Origin: Agrocybe praecox
Taxonomy: Eukaryota; Basidiomycota; Agaricomycetes; Agaricales; Agrocybaceae
Assembly (NCBI GenBank): GCA_964017145.1
Contig: OZ024847.1
Location: 3,472,001 to 3,536,000 of the forward strand
DNA: 64,000 nucleotides
Direction: 5' to 3'
Shown here: positions 34,450-44,041 of the stretch, in pieces
Position numbering within the stretch: position 1 is the first letter of the stretch
Layout: every line of letters starts with the position of its first letter
Position numbers and translations under genes: made by a program
The notes under the pieces: model-generated
What the model was told of the DNA's origin: nothing
The model's database searches: none
What the model saw: only the letters and a program-made list of their open reading frames with translations

Positions 34450-34935
34450 GTGTACGAGATCCGCAAGCTCTACTGAAAACATTTTTGATCTTGGATTTAT
34501 CATTCTGATTTGATACGCGGCATTCCTTAGCCAATTATTGGTAAGCCACGCGTCGGATCGTTCATTCTGCGCGCTGATGAACCGTGGGAATGCGACATGC
34601 GCCCAACGCGCCCACCAGCCGCTCGGTGCTGAATCTACTCATAGCGCCTCCCCGATAAACCAGTATTACTTGAAACTTTATAGATATGTAGATTACTATA
34701 CAATAATGGTATTCCGCCAAAAAAAACCGACGCCAGGTCCTCCTGAGACCCGGAAAGCCACCCATCTAAGATCTTACTATAAAAAAGACAATATAAAGAA
34801 TGAGAAATCGTCACAAGTTAATTTCTAATTTTCACAGGAGCAGTTACTATCTTCGTTGTTCCTTTGATTTATCTTCAATCTAAAAGTCTGTTCTGAGGGA
34901 TAGCATCGGCAACTCAAGCAAGATAAATTCCAGTG
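34450..34935. repeat. Direct-repeat unit 2 with third fold-back arm
   Basis: A second copy of unit 1 in the same orientation: GTGTACGAGATCCGCAAGC (34,450) and GATACGCGGCATTCC (34,513), then the arm at 34,550-34,775, then the tail ending in CAAGCAAGATAAATTCCA. It arose by duplication of part of the fold-back cluster. Confidence 0.65.
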
Positions 34936-35595
34936 ATCATGATAATACAAACTACTAGAATATGACAATGCCTAATACTCGAGGTGACTGGATGCGTACC
35001 CAGAAAAGGAATGCCACATATATCTCAAATCAAAATTTAAGAAAGAGCTTGGGAATCTTGAACACTGTATGTGTATGCGCTGTCAGGCTGGTGCACATTA
35101 CGGAGCGCATATGTTCCATAATGTCTTTGACGTACCCACGCAAGTAAATTTCGATTTATCAGAGTACAGAAGAATCTAATGGTACTTATAATCATATATT
35201 TCCCCATAATTGAGACAAATTTCAGAAATAAGAAAAGAGTTCTCACAAAACATTGCGAGACACGTCTAGATGAATATTAAGTGGGCGTGGGAAAGTGGAC
35301 TTGGAGAATTAATCTTGCTCGCCGGGATCGCCGAAAGCGCAATTCTGCGCCTTTCTAGTGAGCGTTCCAAGTGTCTATGTGTCACATCCGCTGCATATTA
35401 CCTAAAAATATCCGCAATGTCTTTAGCTGCCGCTCGTTTGTCAATGTACCTGTAGGAGCTCGCCAACATACTGGCATTATCTGATATACTACAAGTATGT
35501 ATAAACTCGTCTCTTAAGCTTACTTCTCTGAGAAGATCCAATGCCAGACCTCTGCAAGTATGATCAATATGAAAAGGTTTCATTCATTTAAATAT
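34936..35595. other. Spacer inside the transposon, no gene seen
   Basis: AT-rich; only short unsupported frames. It holds the 3' region of the gene that ends at 35,596. Confidence 0.35.
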
Positions 35596-38052
35596 TTACT
35601 GTGCGACAAATTGTAAAAGTTCAAAAACCTCACGAGAGACACATAGTTCCTCATCAATCCAGTCCTTTCCTTTGCGTTCTTCCTCTTCCCTCAACCATTC
35701 ATCGTTGTACAGTCGCACCGGAAGCTGCTTGGGAGCTGGAGTAAGGCCTGGCTCGTCAATGTACATACGGGGATGACATTTACTGCCACGCGTAGGTCGT
35801 GTATCTCTGTTCTGCGACTCCGTATCAATGTATTTGAAGTAGTCAGTGATAACCGGGTTGCGCCAGGCGCATATCTTCACCCGGAAGACAGGAACATGGA
35901 TATTACCCATCTCTGCCACACCCTCTTCTTCCGACGACATTCCATCGACAGAGAGCTTTGCCAAAAGATCCCGGAAATATTTCCATGTTTCAAGATCTGG
36001 GGCGTTCGAGGATGCCTTGATGCTGATGACCTTTTCAACTGTCGCAGTTCGACGCTCAAATTTCTGGAAATAAGATAAATAAGAATCGGCCTGTTAAGAT
36101 GAACGACCCAACTTACACGCTCCCGGCGAGATCGTGACCCAACTATCGCGAGTCTCTGAGTTGTGTGTGCACTAATCCTTTCCGCAACTTCTTCCGCTGT
36201 CTCCATGCGACCTTCCTCGATGTTAGGGCGATTTTGGACCAGTTTCCACGCCTCCCTCGACCGCTTCAGCTGTCCGTAGAACAAGGCGAGTAAATACTCA
36301 TTGCTAACATCTGGGAGGTTCCATGATCCATCGGTCTTACAGTCCTCAAGTACTCCATCGATTAGGCGCTTGAGAATAGTCTTGTTCCACCGAGACTTTT
36401 CAAAGCCTCGACCAAAGTCCAGAATGTTTCGTTCATCGGGACCATTTTGGCCGTCCTCAAACTCTCGAACATCATCTTGAGAAGCTGGGATATAATGAGC
36501 AAAGTCAACCGCCGAGGTAACGTTAAAATGAGTTTTCCATGCTTGTCGTACAGCCTCCTGTAGCCGCGTGTAAGATTCTAACAGGAAAAACATATACATG
36601 ATGTCCGCTCACCTTCCATGCGAGATCCTCCTTTTGTGAAATGATTTTCTTTTGCTGTTCAATGCTCCTCTGATTCAGAGTCCGAGTAGAACACTTATTC
36701 TTTGTCTTTGAGCCGGTCACGGTCATAGAGACATCAGCTTTAAGCTGTTTGAACACCTCCTTGACAATGGCTTGTATGGTGCTCTCGTTCTCCCCACCGT
36801 TCAAGTTGGGTGTGGGTTCAGCATCTGCTTATATAGTTTGAGCAAAGAACGAAAGGGAATATCTGGATTTTTGCATACGCACCTCCTTGTGGATCAATGG
36901 GAACGGTGGGTGGTTTAAGCGGAACAACCCCGACGGTGGTGCGACTCCCTCGAATGACATGATTGCTGGATGCCTTAGGGATTGCTGCGACATGAGGAAG
37001 GGGTGAGGATCTAGCATTAGTTTCTTCTCTTAGGCGCTGTCGGAGAGTCAGGATCTCCGTTTCGCGATTGGTCTATAGTGAATCATAAGAAATGTATGCA
37101 GAACTATGAACAGTAACGACTTACCTTTTCTCGTTCTTTCTCAGCTAGTACTTTCATCACCGAGTTGCTCTGTAGGTACAAGCCTCTTCAGTTTCCAAAT
37201 AACATGGTATATGTTTGCGTACTAACCAATTCTTCGCAGTTCTTCTGCAGCTTGAGCATTTCCTGTTGACTTTGCTCTATAATAAGCGCCTATGCTCATC
37301 AGTAGATAGTTAGGCGTATATACAGAAGCGCTACTCACCATACTCTTGTTTTTGTCGTTTAATTTGATGATCTCATTCTCGTATTGAAGAATTTGCTCGG
37401 TCATTTGAGTTTCCGTCTCTAGATCGACTGCTCGCAGGCGTGCCTCTGCTTCACGTTGAGCGTTTAGCGTTTGAATCTCTTGATTCTTGGCTCGGAGTAG
37501 CACCGCATTGCTGATTGCCTTTTTACGTGCAGCTTCTTCACGTTCCCGCATCTGTAAGAGTAAGAAGGATGATCTCAATGGTAGATAGTAATGAACATAC
37601 TTCGTCTACTGCTCATTGGTTAGGACCAGGGACAAATATTGCGACGCACTTCGCATTTTGCACCTCACTACTCTCGCCTTGGTCACTAGATTGTCGTCGG
37701 CGTCGTACGATTGAGTACGGGATGGTCGTCTTGTGGTGTACGATCTGAGTAGGTGTGGTAGATGGATCTATCTTTGTTGTGGGTCATTAATATGCATATA
37801 GTTGTGATAATCGACCTGGCTTACCTCTGCACTACTCTCAAGGTTGTTGTGGAGCTGCAGCTTAGGACCTGCATACGTGAATTGGACAACCTCCTTGCCA
37901 AAGACCAGCTCTGACTCATTGGGTGCACACGCTTCGTTCAGTAGTCCTGCGACTACTTGTTCTTCTTCTTCACGTTGAGTAGGGTCCACAGAGGGTGTGC
38001 TCACCCGCATGCTGGGGGTATCTACCATAACTTGGTCGTCAGTGCCTGACAT
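35596..38052 (-). CDS. Coiled-coil protein carried by the transposon (hypothetical)
   Basis: Begins MSGTDDQVMVDTPSMRVSTP at 38,052 and runs through about nine exons to stop at 35,596. The N-terminus is acidic and disordered. A predicted coiled coil spans the exon at 37,222-37,560 (REREEAARKKAISNAVLLRAK... ETETQMTEQILQYENEI). Then come a Lys/Gln-rich helix (QQKKIISQKEDLAWK) and a folded-looking domain with RQAWKTHFNVTSAVDFAHY, ILDFGRGFEKSRWNKTILKR, GSWNLPDVSNEYLLALFYGQ and RRTATVEKVISIK. The C-terminal part has VDGMSSEEEGVAEMG, FRVKICAWRNPVITDYFKYID and the tail EPGLTPAPKQLPVRLYNDEW. I recall similar multicopy Agaricomycete hypothetical proteins. Its place inside the element, the coiled coil and the basic regions make it a candidate DNA-binding partner of the transposase, comparable to TnpA of plant CACTA elements (inference). 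Confidence 0.65.
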
Positions 38053-38472
38053 CGTGGATTGCTGATGGATAAGTATTCCGAGTATAACAGGTTTGGGGAT
38101 GGGAAATGAGGGCCATTCGATCCAATTAACTCTTTATCATAGATTTCTCTTTTGTCAGTTACATTTTGCTTGTATGTACGATTGTCCTACCCAACTCTGT
38201 CACTGCTACCTTGACAACCTTTTCTTTCTTTTCAAAGTTGAGGACCGGACAATAAAATGAACTTCCGAATGACAGACGTCAAGGTTACGGCTGACACAGA
38301 AGGATGAACCACTTATTGTGTTTTTAATCTGACATACATGGTTAGGTTATAACTTATCATCATAACTGGCAGTCCTTGTAGTTACACTTCCTCCATCTGC
38401 GTCTTTCATCTTTGGATAAGGCAAGAAATAATAAACGAGATAATCATTAATCTACATAATATACAGCCAATC

Positions 38473-39066
38473 TTAGTTGAAGACCACCCTGGGCAATCCT
38501 ACACGTCGAGCATTCTGAAAGCGCTTTAAGAGGGGAACCAGTCTATGAGTATCTATTAATATCACCATAAGTCTAATTTTAACGTACAAACACTCACCGT
38601 CGGCGCAATTCCAAATCTACATATCGGTCGTCAGAGGACCTCATATTGACGACTGAATAGATATTCTTGGATGCGACCCGCATCACTACAACATCACCAC
38701 ACATACCAAGTTGGTGATTCAGAGAAAGTGAAACATGGCGCTTGAAGAATATCCGAAAGAAAGTGGAACGTCGTCGTCCAAGCGGAATTTGAACAATGAC
38801 GTCATGTGTATACGGTTGGATTGTTCCGCCGCTGATAAGATCCTCAAGACAGAGGTAACGAAGGTCTTGAGGATTAGTCGATAAACATTTGACGTATATA
38901 CACGTCGCCTTCGGAGTAATGCTGGTCGAAGAGTACAGCCGGCCTCGAAGGATAATGTCGGACCTTGCCTAAACAACATGATATTACAGTCAGTATGATT
39001 GAACAGATCAATTGAAAATATTATACCTACATGTGCAGGAGCAATCCACTTTCTTTGATTGACCAT
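38473..39066 (-). CDS. Small basic protein carried by the transposon
   Basis: Three exons: the first, MVNQRKWIAPAH, from 39,066; a long middle exon; and the last, RLVPLLKRFQNARRVGLPRV, ending at the TAA at 38,473. Introns of about 66 and 55 nt have standard ends, and the joined frame is fully open for about 165 residues. It is rich in Arg, Ile and Val and contains IILRGRLYSSTSITPKAT and IVQIPLGRRRSTFFRIFF. I do not recognise a family. It has no signal peptide or membrane segment. It lies between the coiled-coil gene and the WD40 gene in the same orientation. Confidence 0.55.
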
Positions 39067-39975
39067 TTTAGGTATAAACGAGTGAGTGTTGAAAGTAGAG
39101 CGTGAAGATAATCAGAAAATACAGGCCAGCTGTAAGGAATGGAATGGATTGTGCTGGAAGTTGGGCTATGCAATGTGTGCCTTTTTTATGGGCTTGTCTA
39201 CAATGAAGACAATAGCCAGAGATTCACTAACGGAGAAGTACTGAATCACATTCCATTCCATCATTCCATTGTCTAAGATCTATTATTAGTTACATGTCTC
39301 CGCTCTAAGGATTCTAGCCTGCTTTGACGCCACAGGCATCCTTAGAATTATTCTATAACAATAAAGACTACTAAAGGGCTTAAAATTCTATCACAGCCTT
39401 GATCCTATGATATGGAGAATGGGACAAACAATGTACAGGGCAGCTTGTCTGAGTTTAAATCTTGGATTACAGATTGGTCACATTCAAGTCACATTCTTCC
39501 TCAATTCTGTCGTCCCGGTTCAGAAACACACCAAATTCAGGAATAGAGCTGCACAAAGGTCGGAAATATGTTTGTGTAGATATATATGCAAAATCATGGA
39601 CCCCTGAGGCATATTCAATTGTTCATTCTGGGACGTCGTGGATCACATTTCCAATCTCCGCTTTAAAATACATCGCATTACGATCATTTGAGATTTTGCA
39701 TGGGCACAGACTGTCCCACCCACTCCGACGCCACATGTCTTTCTTGGTTTTAGTTCCTAATCATCTTATTGTTCGCCCGTAGATTAATAATAGTACATTG
39801 TCACCCAACCCGTCCATAATAAACATGATGTAATATACATGGTCACCGGTCATGACCCACCTGTGGGGCATGTTAGAAACTTGTGAGAAATACATGGTAT
39901 GTAAAAACTGATAGGCATATGTATATGTATGTAAATAGTATAGAATAAAATCAACGATACAAGGTTCAGAATGGT
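39067..39975. other. Spacer inside the transposon with short inverted repeats
   Basis: Contains an inverted pair of GGAATGGAAT-type blocks (about 39,138-39,150 and 39,247-39,266). A + frame at 39,462-39,782 includes GRKYVCVDIYAKSWTPEAYS, which looks protein-like but has no start or splice partner. Probably a relic; no gene is called. Confidence 0.3.
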
Positions 39976-41488
39976 TTAAAAAGGAAATATATCAAATACA
40001 TCGGTATTTTGCCAGAGAAATCCCATAGCCATAAAGAGGAAACAGATTTGAATGATAGCAAAGAACAAGGAGAAACAAGTTGATGCTCGATCTTGATGAG
40101 TACCAGAGATCTGAGGCTTTTTCTCCGTGGTGTTGACATTTCTTTGCCAAACGGAAATTTGGCATGTGTCATCCTCACCGAACGACATTGCAGAGAAGAT
40201 AATGGGCCTTTCTAAGTGTTCGGTCGCCTACAGTGCCCAATGTTATTCTAGAAGAAATGAGGTATATCGAGCAATATATACTCACAGTTAGAGCATGAAT
40301 TCTGCCTGTCCCACTCTTAAGCTCATCAACTAGCTTGCCAGAGCGACGATCAAAGAGGTAAACCACCCCATGATCACTGCTACTAACTATGAACTTGCAG
40401 TCTTCTACAAATGTGACTTGTCGAGGTCGCATGGATTTTTCAACTGTGACTGGATAGGTTCGAACCCGGTCCCATGAATGATATCGATAAAGTGCTGCAC
40501 CTTGAGCCGGATCGTCGACACAGAATACGCCTCGACGAAGGTTGGCGGAAACATTCCCACTGAGTAGAATCAGTTAGTATAACCATTTGAAAGGATATAA
40601 GCCCTCTGACATACATTCTACATCCTGTTTGACGAGTGTCCTCGATCTTTCCATCCTTTCCACTCAATGTATAGCTAGATTGACTCTGTGAGCTTATAAA
40701 TACAGAAATTTCATATTTATAAGCACTCACATTATACCGTCATAGATCCCAAAGGTATAAATGTCTTTCTGTGAATCACCAGACTGACTGAAAGCAAGTC
40801 CCTTTGGTATGTGGTCCTTGATGACAATGGAGAAAATAGGATGAAGATCAACCTTGGGTCCAACTCGGAATAGCGATACGAGGGAGTTGCGATTCGATAC
40901 AACCAGCCGGTTGGATCCAGAGTCAAAGGAAATAGCGGTGATTTCGCTTGGATTGGCTGTACGAGCACAGAACGATTCCTCGTACGCCTGAAATAGAGTA
41001 GAAATAAGCAAATACAAGCGCACAGATATAGCTTTAAATTCAACGTACGGTGTCACGACCAATATTGACTTCTCTCCAGCATACGATATACCCGTTGGCA
41101 GTGCCATAGATTAATCCATCGTCTGGCTCGTCTTCGCGTCTGATCCATGCAAGAGAGGTGGTAGCACCACGATCACCTGCACCACAAGGTCGAGATATCT
41201 GTGAGGCGTTCCATGAATCCGGTACGTGTTTTCTCACTATATTGCGGAGATCCCAGAGTCGCACACCATCCGCTCCTACAAAGCGAAAGATTAGAGAATA
41301 TCGAGAAGGGCATCAACGAAATACATACCACCGCTAGCTAACTTTCCATCGTCTGTGATGCTCATACAAAGGATGAGGCCTGTGTGTCCTTTTAGCGTAG
41401 CCTGCAGAGTATACGACTTGTTCTTGGACATAGTAAATGATGCGTTCGAGGTTGTAGGAAGTTTTGAAGGAGCGACTGAAGGAGACAT
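39976..41488 (-). CDS. WD40-repeat protein with C-terminal membrane segment
   Basis: Starts MSPSVAPSKLPTTSNASF at 41,488; about seven exons. The first repeat reads LQATLKGHTGLILCMSITDDGKLASGG then ADGVRLWDLRN, a classic GH...WD unit. Later blades include TSLAWIRRE...IYGTANGYIVCW, ITAISFDSGSNRLVVSNRNS, and FVEDCKFIVSSSDHGVVYLF. The last exon has CQISVWQRN, then a hydrophobic stretch FSLFFAIIQICFLFMAMGF near the end, so the propeller is probably anchored to a membrane. WD40 propellers are protein-interaction platforms; the partner is unknown. Agaricomycetes carry many similar WD40 paralogues. Its presence between a transposase gene and the right terminus may explain how such copies spread (inference). 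Confidence 0.75.
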
Positions 41489-41884
41489 AATGTGTTGGAC
41501 TTTGATAGTAACAAGCTACCCGGTGTTTTATATGGCTCTCAAAACTAGGGATACAATAGTGAGGGGTAGGGATATAGTGGGACATGCAGTAAATAGCGAA
41601 ATGGGTGGTTGGGCGGATTCTGCACCACACCTATTGTTTGCCATGATCCGACGTCGGATATGATTCTTCACCTAAAAATAGGACATGATAATAATAATAA
41701 TCATAATTACCGTAGCTAAGACGATTGGACGATTGGACTAGCGATCTTGTGTACTTAGTGACACTTACAATTAAGAAGAAGGTAACCTGGTTACCTTTGG
41801 ATGTTATATATTCTCATGACACAAATTTTGCCTACATAAAGAAAGTAATCACTGCGTCCGACGCTCAAAGTGACCATACCTCGC

Positions 41885-42702
41885 ATGGACATCACCATTT
41901 CATCCTCTATTGCTGCATTTGCACCAGCAATCGCACCACCTCCACCAGTCGTTGTTAATCTTGACTGCACCGATCTTTTTATTCCTTTACAATGCTCGGT
42001 GCTAGACATCGAGGACCTGGACCCAGCTCAGAAACCTTCAGACGTTGTCCGAGCACGATCATCAACACCTACAGTGCGCTTCCATCCATACATAGATACC
42101 CATCAAAATTTAAAGGAAACGGGTGCGTCATCAAGCAAAAGGACAACTGTTCGGTCAAAAGGAAAGGCACGTGCGATTTCGACCCCACTGAGCTCCGCCC
42201 CGACATCTCCGGAACCAAGCCCATCACCAGAGCCACCGCGCCGTGAATCCAGTACATTAAACCGTGACGCGACTCCCAGTACTAGTAGGATTCAAATACT
42301 TATCCCACGGCCAAAGAACGCAAGCAGACAGAACTTGGAGAAACTTTTGGACTGGAAATCCGACGAATATAAACACTTCAGGGTACGCTCAAAAGTCATT
42401 TATATGCAAAGTGATTCTGATAGTTTTATAAAAGGCTGCTGTTACTATACATTGCAAGACTACTCTCAATCCGACGAAATGCTACGTCGCACAAGATCCC
42501 AAGAAGCTCAAATTTTAAGGACTGAGGTATGCCACCTTAATACTACCAATCCCTGTGCGCTGCATCAAACTGATGACAATCACAGCTTCTCCAAGACTTT
42601 CCCCGGCTTTCCAACTATGAATACGCATGGCCCCTTGAGATCGCCGCTCAGGCGACGCTGAAGAGCAGCTCTGCAGCTGCAAAACGTCCAGTGAAGCCCT
42701 GA
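41885..42702 (+). CDS. Pro/Ser-rich protein carried by the transposon
   Basis: Divergent from the WD40 gene. It starts MDITISSSIAAFAPAIAPPP at 41,885 (ATG; the frame opens slightly upstream). The first 120 residues are disordered, with TSPEPSPSPEPPRRESS and basic SSKRTTVRSKGKARA. Then comes a helical region RQNLEKLLDWKSDEYKHFR, an intron (about 42,382-42,458), DEMLRRTRSQEAQILRTE, a second intron (about 42,526-42,584), and a last exon LLQDFPRLSNYEYAWPLEI... ending RPVKP before TGA at 42,702. The closing L-x-x-(F/Y)-P-x-L-x-x-(Y/F)-E-x-x-W-P pattern recalls the C-terminus of many basidiomycete hypothetical proteins. Function unknown. The 496 bp between its stop and the right terminus are non-coding. 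Confidence 0.6.
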
Positions 42703-43150
42703 ATTCAGAATTTGCGTGTTTATTTTTAGTTTTTATTTTGATCTCCAGTGATTACCAGTTTAGATCGGTCGAACGCTCATCGTAGGATTACCCTACGCTT
42801 AATTTCGGTCATGAAAAGATTTAAATTTTAGTCCATTATTTTGTACAACCCCAAAACATGACAGACATGCGAAGTTTTGGCCCGGAAAAAACCCACAAAT
42901 AGAACCTCAGTTTTGTATATAGTGTAAGGTTACACAAAACGTTTATATTGGATCATGTTTTCAGTGCTTCTTAAAAGCAAGTAATTGACTTAATTTTCCG
43001 GTGGCACGAAATTCGTATTTTCGGATATCCTTCCCCACAAAAAGAAAACTTGACCTAAGTTCCCAATTTTATTCATCGCATTAATTATCCGTAAACATAT
43101 TATATAAAACAGGATTTCGGCAAACCCAGATTGCAATACTAAAACAGAAA

Positions 43151-43198
43151 TTTCTCGGGCGTTTTCAGGTGACCTGAAAATCCCAGGTTCCCGGGGTG
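43151..43198 (-). repeat. Right terminal inverted repeat
   Basis: 48 bp; its complement begins CACCCCGGGAACC and ends CGCCCGAGAAA. It contains a perfect 9-bp palindrome arm pair, TTTTCAGGT and ACCTGAAAA, around one base. Confidence 0.8.
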
Positions 43199-43201
43199 CA
43201 T
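43199..43201. repeat. Right target-site duplication (CAT)
   Basis: CAT immediately after the right terminal repeat, equal to the CAT at 28,683-28,685. Confidence 0.7.
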
Positions 43202-43205
43202 TCCA

Positions 43206-43409
43206 TGCAACGTACTTGAATCGCTATTGCGACTTAGTCACAAGTATGAATTTGAAGAGCACCGAGAAACCGCTGTAGCTCGTCTACGACATTATTTCCC
43301 TACGCCCTTAATGCTGGGTCTAGTGGGGGACAAAATCAAGGAGAGAAAGTACGAAGGTTACATATTCGGGGTCATCAACATTATGGTGGAAGCGAACGTG
43401 GACTCTTAG
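43206..43409 (+). pseudogene. BTB/POZ-domain protein fragment
   Basis: Reads VLESLLRLSHKYEFEEHRETA and then RHYFPTPL, followed by YEGYIFGVINIMVEANVDS and a stop. This is the part just after the BTB fold in Agaricomycete BTB proteins, where LRLSHKY and a following ...LPIAYY block are typical. Downstream of the stop the expected block continues as MPIAA-stop-YSCITATDED, so two stops break it. The N-terminal BTB domain is absent; the sequence begins only a few bases from the end of the transposon. The left flank of the transposon does not show the missing half. Confidence 0.65.
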
Positions 43410-43804
43410 ATGCCAATAGCTGCTTAATATTCATGTATCACTGCTACGGACGAGGACATCGTGAGTAGTCATTATTTTATAGTATATGTGCACATCCGGC
43501 ACCCTACTGACGGTGTGGCAGTGCAAACTGCCCCAGCCCGATTAGATTAGATCATGTACAGACTCTATGTGACCGCGACGCGTACACAGCCTAACGAATC
43601 CTTGCTTCGACCGCAACTGCCATCGTGCCAGGCTGATCGACGCGCTTCCGAGCCCAGCTACGCCATCCAGCTACACTCTGGACTGCTCCAACGGAATATT
43701 AACAAGATAATAACTGCTCCAAAACGACGAAGGGAAATGAATTGCAAAAGACGCCGGACCCTCTTTTCTAAACATCTATCGGGTTTCAACAAAAGGCATA
43801 GAAC

Positions 43805-43927
43805 CATCCAGAACTTTGTCGCAAGATATGCAAGCTACGTGAATCTGTTGGTGTCGAGAGGTTGCAGAAATTGTTCGGTGTCAGCCGCTCAAGTTTCTAT
43901 ACGCAAATACTTGAAGTAAACGAATGA
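43805..43927 (+). pseudogene. MYND-finger protein scrap
   Basis: The frame HPELCRKICKLRESVGVERL... ends at 43,927. It matches the segment HPHKEVCRKICKLRESVGLERW of the intact MYND protein at 61.4-63.1 kb. It contains the last zinc ligands (H and C) of a MYND finger but not the first ones. An ATAG acceptor lies just before it. A broken copy of that gene type. Confidence 0.6.
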
Positions 43928-44041
43928 CCCACAAATATCGATGTGCGTAAATTGGGTTTCAAGATGTCGTTCCTTTGATATCATTTGTACTACTGAAAAT
44001 ATATATGTACGTGCGTAGAACTCTCACTGAGAGAGCAGAAA

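Larger units (their letters stand above)
28686..43198. mobile_element. 14.5-kb Tnp2/CACTA-like transposon with extra genes
   Basis: The ends are 48-bp inverted repeats (28,686-28,733 and 43,151-43,198) matching at 42 of 48 positions with no gap. Both begin CACCCCGGGAA and share ACCTGAAAACGCCCGAGAAA. A CAT target duplication flanks both ends. The transposase gene (29,156-33,000, minus) is of the Tnp2 type expected for 3-bp duplications. Non-coding margins of about 470 and 496 bp lie inside each end. Four other genes (35.6-42.7 kb) and a nested fold-back cluster (33.6-34.9 kb) lie between. An alternative is that two solo ends of separate copies bracket unrelated host genes, but perfect register of ends and target duplication argues for one unit. 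A dead BTB fragment abuts the right end. Confidence 0.75.

Noticed and set aside
34060..34828. Two matching peptides (MNRGN.TCAQRAHQP...) as a conserved small protein
   Set aside because: They come from the fold-back arms and differ mostly by amino-acid-changing substitutions, so the similarity reflects repeat homology, not protein selection.
43554..43919. 121-codon frame (MYRLYVTATRTQ...) as a gene
   Set aside because: It runs one frame off the MYND-finger scrap; the corresponding off-frame also exists over the intact MYND gene.
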